Source: Chloroflexota bacterium
Lineage (GTDB): Archaea; Iainarchaeota; Iainarchaeia; Iainarchaeales; GCA-2688035
DNA: 15,254 bases
Assembly (NCBI GenBank): GCA_030634785.1
Contig: DAOWAC010000004.1
Span: forward strand, 1-15,254
Direction: 5' to 3'
Shown: positions 1 to 6,188 of the stretch, in pieces
Layout of the letters: every line of letters begins with the position of its first letter
Numbering within the stretch: position 1 is the stretch's first letter
Notes under the pieces: model-generated
Database searches by the model: none
Told to the model about the DNA's origin: nothing
Seen by the model: only the letters and a program-made list of their open reading frames with translations
Position numbers and translations under genes: made by a program

Positions 1-918
1 AACGCGTTCGTTTGCTCCTTCAACTAATCTAAAATCGTATTCTCCGATTACGTCAACTAATCCAATTTTTACTTTTGAGGAAATGTCTTTTTCTTCTGCT
101 CCCATTACTTCTCTGTAAACCTGGCTTATTACATCTTCACCAGACATTCCGTGTTCGTACATTAGTTTGTCAAGCAAATTTCTTGCTTCCATAAATTCGC
201 CTTTTAATGCAACTGAAATCATTTCTTTTACTTCCTGCGGTTTTGCCCTGCTGCTTACATCGAAGACTGTTTCTTCGTTAACTTTTTTGTCGAGTGCGGA
301 TGAAGCCTGTAAAACATTTACTGCTTTTCTCAAATCTCCCATGCTTACATAAACAATTGCATCAAGTGCTTTTTTGTCAAGTTTCAATCCTTCTTTTTTT
401 GCAATGTCTTTCAGTCTTTCTTCAATATCTTTTGCCTGCAACGGTCTGAATCTGAATACAATGCATCTGCTTTGAAGCGGTTCAATTATTCTGCTTGAGT
501 AATTGCAGCTTAGAACAAAACGGCATGTTTTGGTATATTTTTCCATTGTTCTTCGCAATGCGTGTTGTGCATCGCTTGTTAAAGCGTCTGACTCGTCCAA
601 AAAGATTATTTTAAAATCAGCACTAAATGCAAGGGTTCTTGCAAAGTCTTTTATCTGTCCTCTTATGACATCAATTCCTCTTGAATCAGAGGCATTCAAT
701 TCTAAAAAATTGCGTCCAAATTCGTTTCCATAAAGTTCTTTTGCAAGTGCTACTGCTGCAGAGGTTTTTCCAATTCCTGCTGGACCTGTAAACATCATAT
801 TTGGAGCATTGTGGGTTTTTACATAGCTTTGCAGCCTGCTAATTGCTTCTGTTTGTCCTACAACATCTGCTAATAGAACCGGTCTGTATTTTTCAACCCA
901 TGGTAATTCTGCTGCCAT
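1..918 (-). CDS. rfcS: Replication factor C small subunit (clamp loader ATPase), C-terminus cut by window edge
   Basis: AAA+ subunit of the archaeal clamp loader, which opens and loads the PCNA sliding clamp on primed DNA during replication and repair. Reading back from the ATG at 916-918, the protein begins MAAELPWVEKYRP, the usual RfcS opening. Visible motifs are the Walker A GPAGIGKT (residues 45-52), Walker B IIFLDESDA (about 105-112; the family usually has DEAD, so Ser is a mild variant), the RFC box SRGIDVIR (79-86), sensor 1 SCNYSS (137-142) and the SRC arginine-finger motif (150-152). No intein interrupts it. The 306 visible codons reach the ANER motif near the usual end, so only some 10-20 residues are probably missing off the edge. 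GGAG lies 8 nt before the start. It is divergent from the membrane protein at 1003. Identity is very secure. Confidence 0.96.
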   Translation of the reverse strand, partial: MAAELPWVEKYRPVLLADVVGQTEAISRLQSYVKTHNAPNMMFTGPAGIGKTSAAVALAKELYGNEFGRNFLELNASDSRGIDVIRGQIKDFARTLAFSADFKIIFLDESDALTSDAQHALRRTMEKYTKTCRFVLSCNYSSRIIEPLQSRCIVFRFRPLQAKDIEERLKDIAKKEGLKLDKKALDAIVYVSMGDLRKAVNVLQASSALDKKVNEETVFDVSSRAKPQEVKEMISVALKGEFMEARNLLDKLMYEHGMSGEDVISQVYREVMGAEEKDISSKVKIGLVDVIGEYDFRLVEGANERV

Positions 919-955
919 ATTCACAACTCCTTTAATCATATCTTTGCCATGAAAA

Positions 956-968
956 CAGTTTTAAACAT
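956..968. promoter_or_regulatory. TATA-like element between divergent genes (rfcS and membrane protein)
   Basis: The TTTTAAAC core sits about midway in the 84-nt divergent gap, roughly 40 nt from each start codon. Reading left it is a TATA box placed to start rfcS about 10-15 nt before its GGAG-preceded ATG. Reading right it would start transcription near 985-990. The TTTAAA core is symmetric, so one element could serve both directions. The position and sequence are seen; the function is inferred. Confidence 0.45.
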
Positions 969-1002
969 ATTATCATTTATTTATTGTAATTAAGTGGTTA
1001 AA

Positions 1003-1566
1003 ATGGAAAAAAAAGAAGAACATAATTCGGAACAAGAGCAAAAGCCTTCTGAGGGACAAAAGCCTTCTGAAGAGCAAAAAGTCGATAAAGAGCAAAAACC
1101 TCTTTCTACAAACAAGCTTATTGTAGCTGGTGTTATTTGCATCGTAGCCTATGTTGTAATTCTACTTTTGAGCGCTGCAAGAGCCCAACTTTTAGGAATT
1201 CCTTTTATTGGTGCTTTTTTTGCTCCTTTAGGATTTGAAAGTCCAATGTTTTGGGTAATGCCTTTCTTTGCTTTCTTTGCATTGTTTTTCTTAATTGACT
1301 GGATAAAAAAGGGTTTTGAGTCAAAGCTTTCTTTTGCAATGCTTTGCCTTGCAGTTTTTGCAATCTTTGTTGCTTGTTCTCTTGCAGCTTACTATGTTGC
1401 CCTTTACTGGTATATTTCAAACTTTGCTTCATTGCAGGGAATTGAAATGACTCCTGACATGGTTGACTTTTGGGGCAAGCTTTCAAACAGCGCCTTCTTA
1501 CTCTTCATTTGGGGCGGAATGTTTGGAATACTTGCAAGATATATAGTTGAAAAAATCAATTTGTGA
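1003..1566 (+). CDS. Small membrane protein with charged, repetitive N-terminal tail; function unknown
   Basis: I do not recognise the family. The first 33 or so residues are a soluble, very hydrophilic tail rich in Glu, Gln and Lys, built on repeats of EQKPSE. About four hydrophobic segments follow (roughly residues 36-57, 76-97, 107-135 and 158-180), with Lys/Arg clusters at the loops and the C-terminus (IVEKINL). A GTG at 994 is in frame and gives three more residues; the ATG at 1003 is preferred because it sits at the start of the highly charged tail. No strong Shine-Dalgarno is visible, only GTGGTT close upstream. It is divergent from rfcS, and no function can be read from that. It could be a small envelope or stress-related membrane protein; nothing more specific is supportable. 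Confidence 0.8.
   Translation: MEKKEEHNSEQEQKPSEGQKPSEEQKVDKEQKPLSTNKLIVAGVICIVAYVVILLLSAARAQLLGIPFIGAFFAPLGFESPMFWVMPFFAFFALFFLIDWIKKGFESKLSFAMLCLAVFAIFVACSLAAYYVALYWYISNFASLQGIEMTPDMVDFWGKLSNSAFLLFIWGGMFGILARYIVEKINL
1039..1070 (+). repeat. Short tandem repeat in the N-terminal tail (18-nt period)
   Basis: CAAAAGCCTTCTGA occurs at 1039-1052 and again at 1057-1070. The 18-nt offset is six codons, so the copies encode QKPSE twice in frame. Degenerate further units (EEQK, KEQKP) follow. This in-frame repeat could change copy number without a frameshift. Confidence 0.85.
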
Positions 1567-1641
1567 ATTTTCAAATAATCAATTTGTAGAGTTTTAAATA
1601 AATAAAAAGAAAAGAATTAGTTTTTTTGCCCAAAATTAGGC

Positions 1642-1716
1642 TTATTCTTCTGTTGGTTTTTCGGTTTCTTCTTTGCCGCCTTCATCATCACCGCAGCATC
1701 CGTATAAAAACTTCAT
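1642..1716 (-). CDS. 24-residue Cys-Cys micropeptide, unannotated type
   Basis: The ATG at 1714-1716 opens a 24-codon frame that begins MKFLYGCCGDDEGG, continues as a very acidic Glu/Lys/Thr/Pro tail and stops at TAA (1642-1644). The case for a real gene comes from its signals. TAAGGTGATTTGAT precedes the ATG, a six-base match (GGTGAT) to the archaeal anti-Shine-Dalgarno at 5-nt spacing. A TATA-like TTTTTAAAAG (1748-1757) lies where transcription would begin just before that site. A pyrimidine/T-rich stretch follows the stop on the same strand. The peptide has no membrane segment. The vicinal cysteines next to Gly and Asp could bind metal or form a disulfide, which is inference. I do not recognise the family, and the short length means chance cannot be excluded. 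Confidence 0.62.
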   Translation of the reverse strand: MKFLYGCCGDDEGGKEETEKPTEE

Positions 1717-1718
1717 AT

Positions 1719-1757
1719 CAAATCACCTTAATTCCTTTTGTTTTGCCTTTTTAAAAG
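1719..1757 (-). promoter_or_regulatory. Promoter and Shine-Dalgarno of the 24-residue peptide gene
   Basis: On the minus strand the order is a TATA-like CTTTTAAAAAGG (1747-1758), then about 20 nt, then GGTGAT (1722-1727), 5 nt, then ATG. The spacing predicts a transcript start near 1725-1732 and a very short leader carrying the ribosome site. The rest of the 1567-1825 gap holds a T-rich minus-strand stretch (about 1596-1627) that could end this transcript, and the TTG start region of the next plus-strand gene. Confidence 0.5.
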
Positions 1758-1825
1758 ACTTTTCCCGATTTTCAAAGTAGGTTTTTTAACAACTTATGCA
1801 ACAATTACTACTAGGGGTTGTTTAA

Positions 1826-2617
1826 TTGCTTTTCGAGAATTCAATAGAACAATATAAAAAAAATTTCAAAACCGCGCTGGTTTTTTCCCTTCTTTTGGTT
1901 TTTGTACCTGCTTTTGCATTTTTTCAAAACATTTACTTAAGTAGTGGCTCAATTTTCATCGACTATAATCTTACTCTTGCAAACCCTCTTATTTTGCTTG
2001 CAGAAGCAGGATTGATTGCATTATTTCTTCTCTTTTATTCTTTTTTTGTTTCGGTAATAATCTTTTCAGTAAGAAAAAACTTAAGTCCTTTAAAGCTTCA
2101 ATTTTATTTGCATGAAATGATTAGAAAATTTGCCTTTCGCCTGTTTGTCTTTTTTATCATTTATTGCTTTTTCCTTTTCCTTCTAATGTCAGGTCTTCTT
2201 GCTATCGGAGTTCCATTACTTCTTGCAAACCTTATCCTGCTTGTTATTTCTCTTTTGTTAATGTTTGTTCCGCAGGTAGTTGTTGTAGAAGAAGAGGGTT
2301 TAAGACATGCGCTTTCAAGCAATTTTGAATTTCTTTTCAAAACACCGAAATCTTTTGCAATCATTGCAATAGTTGGTGCAATATTTCTTTCACTTCTTCA
2401 ACTTTTTGAATTTGTCCTTGCACAATTTACAATGTTTGCGCCTTACATTTCACTATTATTAACACTTGTTTTCATTTTTCCTTTTCTTGAGATAATGAAA
2501 ACCTATTTGTATATGATGAAGTTTGATCTCATAAAGCACCACGAGGCTGCAAGAAGGCAAAAGCCAAAACAGGCAAGAGTTGAACCTGAATCAATTGCTG
2601 CAGCAGTAGGAAAATAA
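1826..2617 (+). CDS. Multi-pass membrane protein, function unknown (YciC/GPDPase-membrane-domain-like layout)
   Basis: A 263-residue hydrophobic protein with about six membrane spans (roughly 15-36, 50-80, 100-125, 127-150, 171-193 and 199-222) and a basic cytoplasmic tail (HHEAARRQKPKQ). The N-terminus LFENSIEQYKKNFKTAL, an amphipathic lead into the first span, and the segment EEGLRHALSSNFEFLFKTPKSF between later spans resemble the layout of uncharacterised membrane families related to the glycerophosphodiesterase membrane domain (YciC-like). That is a weak resemblance, not an assignment. The start is TTG at 1826: an in-frame TAA lies directly before it and the first ATG is deep inside the protein. 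AGGGG (1813-1817) lies about 8 nt upstream as a possible ribosome site. It converges on the NrdD-like gene with a 26-nt gap. Confidence 0.82.
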   Translation: MLFENSIEQYKKNFKTALVFSLLLVFVPAFAFFQNIYLSSGSIFIDYNLTLANPLILLAEAGLIALFLLFYSFFVSVIIFSVRKNLSPLKLQFYLHEMIRKFAFRLFVFFIIYCFFLFLLMSGLLAIGVPLLLANLILLVISLLLMFVPQVVVVEEEGLRHALSSNFEFLFKTPKSFAIIAIVGAIFLSLLQLFEFVLAQFTMFAPYISLLLTLVFIFPFLEIMKTYLYMMKFDLIKHHEAARRQKPKQARVEPESIAAAVGK

Positions 2618-2643
2618 TTTCTTTAATTCATGAACCGTTTATT

Positions 2644-4287
2644 CTATTGGTCCTTTTCTTCAAATTCAATAATTCTAATATTTGAATCAATTAATTCATT
2701 TAGTTCTTTTCTGTTTTCTGCCTTTGCTGTAAAGCTGTAGTTTTTGCAAATAGTCTTACTTTTCAAAAGTCTTTTTCCTTCAACCGTTTTTTCAGAGATT
2801 TTTTCAGAGTGTCTGAATGCTTTTGTGTTTTTTTTCTCAAACCTGTGTTTTGCCTGTTTGTTTTTCAATTCTGTTACAACAAAGTGTTTTGGTAAATGGC
2901 TTTTTAATTCAACCAATGCTTTTTCTGCAAACGAAATTGCTTCGCTTATTTTTTCTGTTCCAATTGCAATTTTGCATGCTTCCAAAAGGTTGTCTAATGC
3001 AATTGCGGAGGAAAGTTCTTCAATTTCAATTCCTTGTTTTTTAACATAGCTTTTTTGCAAAAGTTCCTTTCTTTTAATTCTATCAAGTTCAACAACTGCC
3101 TTTGCTTTTTTTCCAAGCTCTTCAAAGAATGCTGTTTCGTTTCCTTTACATCCAAGAGCTATCAGGGTAAGGTTGACTGCGGCAAAAGTACATATTCCTT
3201 TTCCTTCAAACGCAATTCCGTTTACAAGAGCAAGTTCTGCGTTTCTGCAGTTTAGCACCGTCTTTGGTGTGTGTTTGTGCAATAGTTTGAGTTTGTATTT
3301 TGTATCAACTGCTATTGCATTTTCAAACACTGGTTCAGAATCTTCACTTCCCAATTTTAACACTGTGTTTGCTGCTGCAACCATGCTTTCTCTTTCAATT
3401 CCTTTTCCAAAAGATTCTGGTTCAAACAATGTCAAAGTGTTAAATGCAGGCACTGCTTTTTTGTTAAGAAAAATTGCTTTGGAGGCTCTTGCAAAAAGCA
3501 TTGCTGCATCTTTTGCAGTTTTCTTTCCAACATTTAAAGCCATTGCAGCGTTTGCTCCAAAAAAGTTCGGTCTCCAGCTGTAAAATCGTCCAGCCATGTT
3601 TGCTTTTTCAAGCATGTTGAATATTTTGTCTTTTGGATTTTCTCCGGCTTCAGGTACAATATTAATTGCAACAGGTCTTGTTGAAAAATCTGAAAGCTCT
3701 CCGATAAATATTTCGCTTGACAAATGCATTCTTCCAATCCTTTGAGGTATTACTCTAAGCAAATTGTATTCGCTCATTATTACCGTGCTATTATAAGGTC
3801 CTTCTTCGGCTTTTTTTCTGGCTTCAAAAACAGGTAGTCCCAATCTTGTGTACTGGTTTCTGATATTTTCATGCCCGTACTCCAGCAACTTTACATTAAC
3901 CATTTCTCTTATCAAAGAAGTGCTGATGCTTTCAATTTCCAAATCCTTTATTTTGTCTTCAACCTCGTGTCCTATCTTTTCGGCAACTCCTCTTGGAACA
4001 TTTGTTTCTCTCAAAAGACTTTTGATTATGTTGCCTCTGTCAAATCCTTCAATTAACTGTGAGCTTGTTCTAACATGCATTCTTTGAAACGAGGCATAAA
4101 TTGCTGCGGCTTTTGGATCAAGTTTTTGCAGTATCTCAAGAGCTTTTTTTCTCATTACCTTAATGCTTTTGCTGTCTTCTGCTGAAAGCTCTTTGACAAT
4201 TTTTGTAATAGTCCATTTGTCTGCAGTTGCTTCTTCGCATTCTTTGGCAATTTTCTCAATAAGTGCTTCTATTGGCTTTTCTTCCAT
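2644..4287 (-). CDS. ATP-cone / NrdD-like protein lacking the glycyl-radical domain
   Basis: 547 residues from the ATG at 4285-4287. Residues 77-155 form a clear ATP-cone, the nucleotide-sensing domain of ribonucleotide reductases: EGFDRGNIIKSLLRETNVPR, then STSLIREMVNVKLLEYG, then YTRLGLPVFEA. Residues 10-72 look like a second, degenerate cone. Residues 165-490 resemble the class III (anaerobic) ribonucleotide reductase barrel: RMHLSSEIFIGELSDFSTRP parallels the HL-G-I-IHDL motif, NCRNAEL (C347) parallels the finger-loop GCRSFL region, and FAAVNLTLIAL followed by FFEEL and RIKRKELL parallels TINLPRIA and the helices after it. The RVCGY glycyl-radical motif and the CxxC zinc pairs at the NrdD C-terminus are absent. 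It may be an inactive paralog, a dNTP sensor or one part of a split enzyme. A TTG at 4344 gives 19 more residues, but a TATA box 23-30 nt before the ATG favours 4287. Confidence 0.82.
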   Translation of the reverse strand: MEEKPIEALIEKIAKECEEATADKWTITKIVKELSAEDSKSIKVMRKKALEILQKLDPKAAAIYASFQRMHVRTSSQLIEGFDRGNIIKSLLRETNVPRGVAEKIGHEVEDKIKDLEIESISTSLIREMVNVKLLEYGHENIRNQYTRLGLPVFEARKKAEEGPYNSTVIMSEYNLLRVIPQRIGRMHLSSEIFIGELSDFSTRPVAINIVPEAGENPKDKIFNMLEKANMAGRFYSWRPNFFGANAAMALNVGKKTAKDAAMLFARASKAIFLNKKAVPAFNTLTLFEPESFGKGIERESMVAAANTVLKLGSEDSEPVFENAIAVDTKYKLKLLHKHTPKTVLNCRNAELALVNGIAFEGKGICTFAAVNLTLIALGCKGNETAFFEELGKKAKAVVELDRIKRKELLQKSYVKKQGIEIEELSSAIALDNLLEACKIAIGTEKISEAISFAEKALVELKSHLPKHFVVTELKNKQAKHRFEKKNTKAFRHSEKISEKTVEGKRLLKSKTICKNYSFTAKAENRKELNELIDSNIRIIEFEEKDQ

Positions 4288-4309
4288 GATTAAAAGCTTT
4301 GGTGCGAAA

Positions 4310-4317
4310 TTTTTAAG
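4310..4317 (-). promoter_or_regulatory. TATA box for the NrdD-like gene, predicting leaderless start
   Basis: CTTAAAAA on the minus strand lies 23-30 nt before the ATG at 4287, the position expected when transcription begins at the start codon. This supports 4287 over the upstream TTG at 4344, because the box itself lies inside the longer reading frame. Confidence 0.5.
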
Positions 4318-4384
4318 TGTCTGCCCCTTGTCTTTGAAAAGCAAACTTTTTAATAAACTTTTATTTGAATTATTAATGTAATGT

Positions 4385-4390
4385 GGTGAT
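4385..4390 (+). promoter_or_regulatory. Shine-Dalgarno GGTGAT deciding a TTG start
   Basis: GGTGAT lies exactly 5 nt before the TTG at 4396, the same motif and spacing seen before the micropeptide ATG at 1716. An in-frame GTG at 4402 would be 11 nt away, so TTG is preferred. A TATA-like CTTTTTAATAAAC near 4345-4357 is suitably placed upstream. Confidence 0.6.
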
Positions 4391-4395
4391 TTTTT

Positions 4396-4869
4396 TTGAC
4401 TGTGAGCCTTGATAAAGTTGATTTGGTAATTATAAAAAATCTTTTGAAAGACGGACGTTCTAGTTTTAGTGGTATTGCAAAGCAGATTGGTCTTACAGAT
4501 GTTGCAATCAAAAAAAGGGTTGAAAGCCTTAAAAGAAAAGGCGTGTTAAGCAGCATTACTGCCGACCTTAACCTTAAAGTTTTGGGTTTTGAAAACCCTA
4601 TTTATATTCAGATAAGAAGCGAAATTGGAAAGAACAAAGACCTTTTCAAAAAACTAAACGACTTTGACTGTCTTGTTGAATTATATCAGGTTCTTGGAGA
4701 ATACAATTTGCTTGCAAAGCTTGTTGTAAAAGATTTGGGTGAAGCAGAAAAAGTAATTGCAAAGCTTGGTTTGCTTGATGGAATAATTGATTTGAAAACA
4801 CTTGTTGTTTTATCAGAATTAAAACACGGTTCAATTCTTCCAAATGGTGCATTGCAAAAAAAATTGTAA
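4396..4869 (+). CDS. Lrp/AsnC family transcriptional regulator
   Basis: A 157-residue DNA-binding regulator of the feast/famine (Lrp/AsnC) type. Residues 5-55 are the winged helix-turn-helix: LDKVDLVIIKNLLKDGRSSF, then IAKQIGLTDVAIKKRVESLK and KGVLSSITADLN, all close to the family pattern. Residues 60-150 form the RAM ligand-binding/oligomerisation fold (IYIQIRSEIGK, then LVELYQVLGEYNLLAKLVVK). Such proteins usually form dimers to octamers and respond to amino acids or related metabolites; the ligand here is unknown. The start is TTG at 4396, chosen from the GGTGAT site. It is divergent from the NrdD-like gene and could regulate it or itself, but no operator is obvious. It converges on the antiporter with one base between the two stop codons. 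Confidence 0.9.
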   Translation: MTVSLDKVDLVIIKNLLKDGRSSFSGIAKQIGLTDVAIKKRVESLKRKGVLSSITADLNLKVLGFENPIYIQIRSEIGKNKDLFKKLNDFDCLVELYQVLGEYNLLAKLVVKDLGEAEKVIAKLGLLDGIIDLKTLVVLSELKHGSILPNGALQKKL

Positions 4870-4870
4870 A

Positions 4871-6115
4871 TTATCCAGGGGCAACTGCTTTTTGTTTAGT
4901 TCCCCGTTCTACTTTTTTTTCAAGCCTTTGTTCGTTGATTGTTTTTGGCTTTTTTGAAAAACTGAATGCAATCATTGAAAGGAATACACTAATAATTATT
5001 GCAATGTAAACAATTTTCAGTATTATTTCACTTCCGGTTATGCCATAGGCTACAAATAATGGCGCCATTGCTGCCGGACCAATTCCTTTTGGTGAAATAA
5101 GCCCAAGCTTTATTCTCTGCATTGTTGAAAGGTTGGTTTTTAGGGAAATTAACATTACTGAAACCATTCTTGCAACAAGCAAGGCAACTGCAATCACTAC
5201 TATTTCATACCTGTTTATTCCAAGTGCTACCAATTGTGCAAAAGTAAACTGCATTCCCAGCATTATGAAAACAAATATTGTGAAAAGGAACGCAAGTTGT
5301 TCTGTGAAGTTTCCAAGAAAATGGGTTTCCTTTTTTGCTGTACTGCTTAGTAAAAGAGAAGTAACTGCTACAGCAACAATTCCGGAACCGAAAAAGTTTT
5401 CGGCAATTACAAAAACACCTATTGCAATCATTAGGCCAATTATTTCTTCATGCTTGTGTTTGCATGCCTGCAGTATCTTTTGTCCCCAGAATGCTCCTCC
5501 AAGTCCTACTACTCCGCCTATTATTATCATGGCAAAAAATTTTGGAACATTAAGCCATACCATTTCAGGTTTTACAAGGTAATCGAGCAAAATAAGAGGA
5601 AGGATTAGGGTAAGGGGTTGGTTGAAAACTGATTCGGAAAGCAATATTGTTTTTATTCTGCTTTTTCCGTCCGTTTCTGCAGAAGAAATTGCTGCTGTGT
5701 CGCTTCCGCTTAAAAGCGATCCTAAAACAATTGCACTCAGCAAAGGAATGCTTAGCAGGGCAAAAGTTATTCCACTGATTATAAACAATGTTAGAAAAAC
5801 TCCAAGTGTTGCAAGGCTTAGTATAAACTTGCTATCTGCCTGTACATCCTTAAGCTTTAGGTGGAATCCTGCACTGAATATTATTATTATCAATGCAAGT
5901 ATTCTAATAAGGTCAGGCATGTTTCCAAGCAGTTCAAGGCTAAGAACTCCAACAGATGCAGCAATTGTTCCAAAAATTATTAACAATACTACAAAAGGAA
6001 GTTTTGTTTTGTTGCTGATTGCTTTTGCAATTATGCCAATGGCTAGGATTAATCCAAACTGTGTAAGCATGGCAAGTGTGTCTATTGGTACTTCTACAAA
6101 GCTTTCGAATGGCAT
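4871..6115 (-). CDS. Cation/proton antiporter, CPA type (NhaP/KefB-like), with Asn-Gln in place of Asn-Asp
   Basis: A 414-residue membrane protein with about 12 spans over residues 15-385 and a basic cytoplasmic tail, typical of monovalent cation:proton antiporters that trade Na+ or K+ for H+. Family landmarks are present: LLSGSDTAAISSAE (135-147) for the TM4 Asp region (D139), LSESVFNQP (159-167) for the TM5 motif, Arg316 in VARMVSV, and SPKGIGPAAMAPL (341-353) near the C-terminal core. In CPA1 exchangers TM5 usually reads ESxxND, and the Asp is the ion-binding carboxylate. Here the codon is CAA (5618-5620), giving N165-Q166, so the expected Asp is missing while E161 and D139 remain. The start is the ATG at 6115, with a TATA box 26-33 nt upstream that suggests a leaderless mRNA. 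It is divergent from topA. Confidence 0.9.
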   Translation of the reverse strand: MPFESFVEVPIDTLAMLTQFGLILAIGIIAKAISNKTKLPFVVLLIIFGTIAASVGVLSLELLGNMPDLIRILALIIIIFSAGFHLKLKDVQADSKFILSLATLGVFLTLFIISGITFALLSIPLLSAIVLGSLLSGSDTAAISSAETDGKSRIKTILLSESVFNQPLTLILPLILLDYLVKPEMVWLNVPKFFAMIIIGGVVGLGGAFWGQKILQACKHKHEEIIGLMIAIGVFVIAENFFGSGIVAVAVTSLLLSSTAKKETHFLGNFTEQLAFLFTIFVFIMLGMQFTFAQLVALGINRYEIVVIAVALLVARMVSVMLISLKTNLSTMQRIKLGLISPKGIGPAAMAPLFVAYGITGSEIILKIVYIAIIISVFLSMIAFSFSKKPKTINEQRLEKKVERGTKQKAVAPG

Positions 6116-6140
6116 ATTATAGCAGAAAGTGGTTCTTTGT

Positions 6141-6148
6141 TTTTATAG
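6141..6148. promoter_or_regulatory. TATA element in the antiporter/topA divergent gap
   Basis: On the minus strand CTATAAAA lies 26-33 nt before the antiporter ATG. On the plus strand the same bases (TTTTATAG) lie about 41-48 nt before the topA ATG, leaving room for a short leader that carries GGTG (6179-6182). No other convincing TATA box is visible in the 73-nt gap, so the element may be shared. Confidence 0.5.
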
Positions 6149-6188
6149 TTTTTGTTGCAAAAGATACTTGAAAATTCAGGTGTTTTGA

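Noticed and set aside
3173..3583. 136-codon plus-strand frame antisense to the NrdD-like gene
   Set aside because: It is a shadow of a strongly supported coding region, with low-complexity Ala/Phe/Ser composition and no ribosome site.
4288..4344. N-terminal extension of the NrdD-like protein from TTG at 4344
   Set aside because: The extension overlaps the TATA box for the ATG start and adds no recognisable domain sequence.
5133..6122. Two long plus-strand frames antisense to the antiporter
   Set aside because: They lie opposite a clear membrane transporter; their Ile/Ser/Thr-rich translations are mirror images of its hydrophobic codons.
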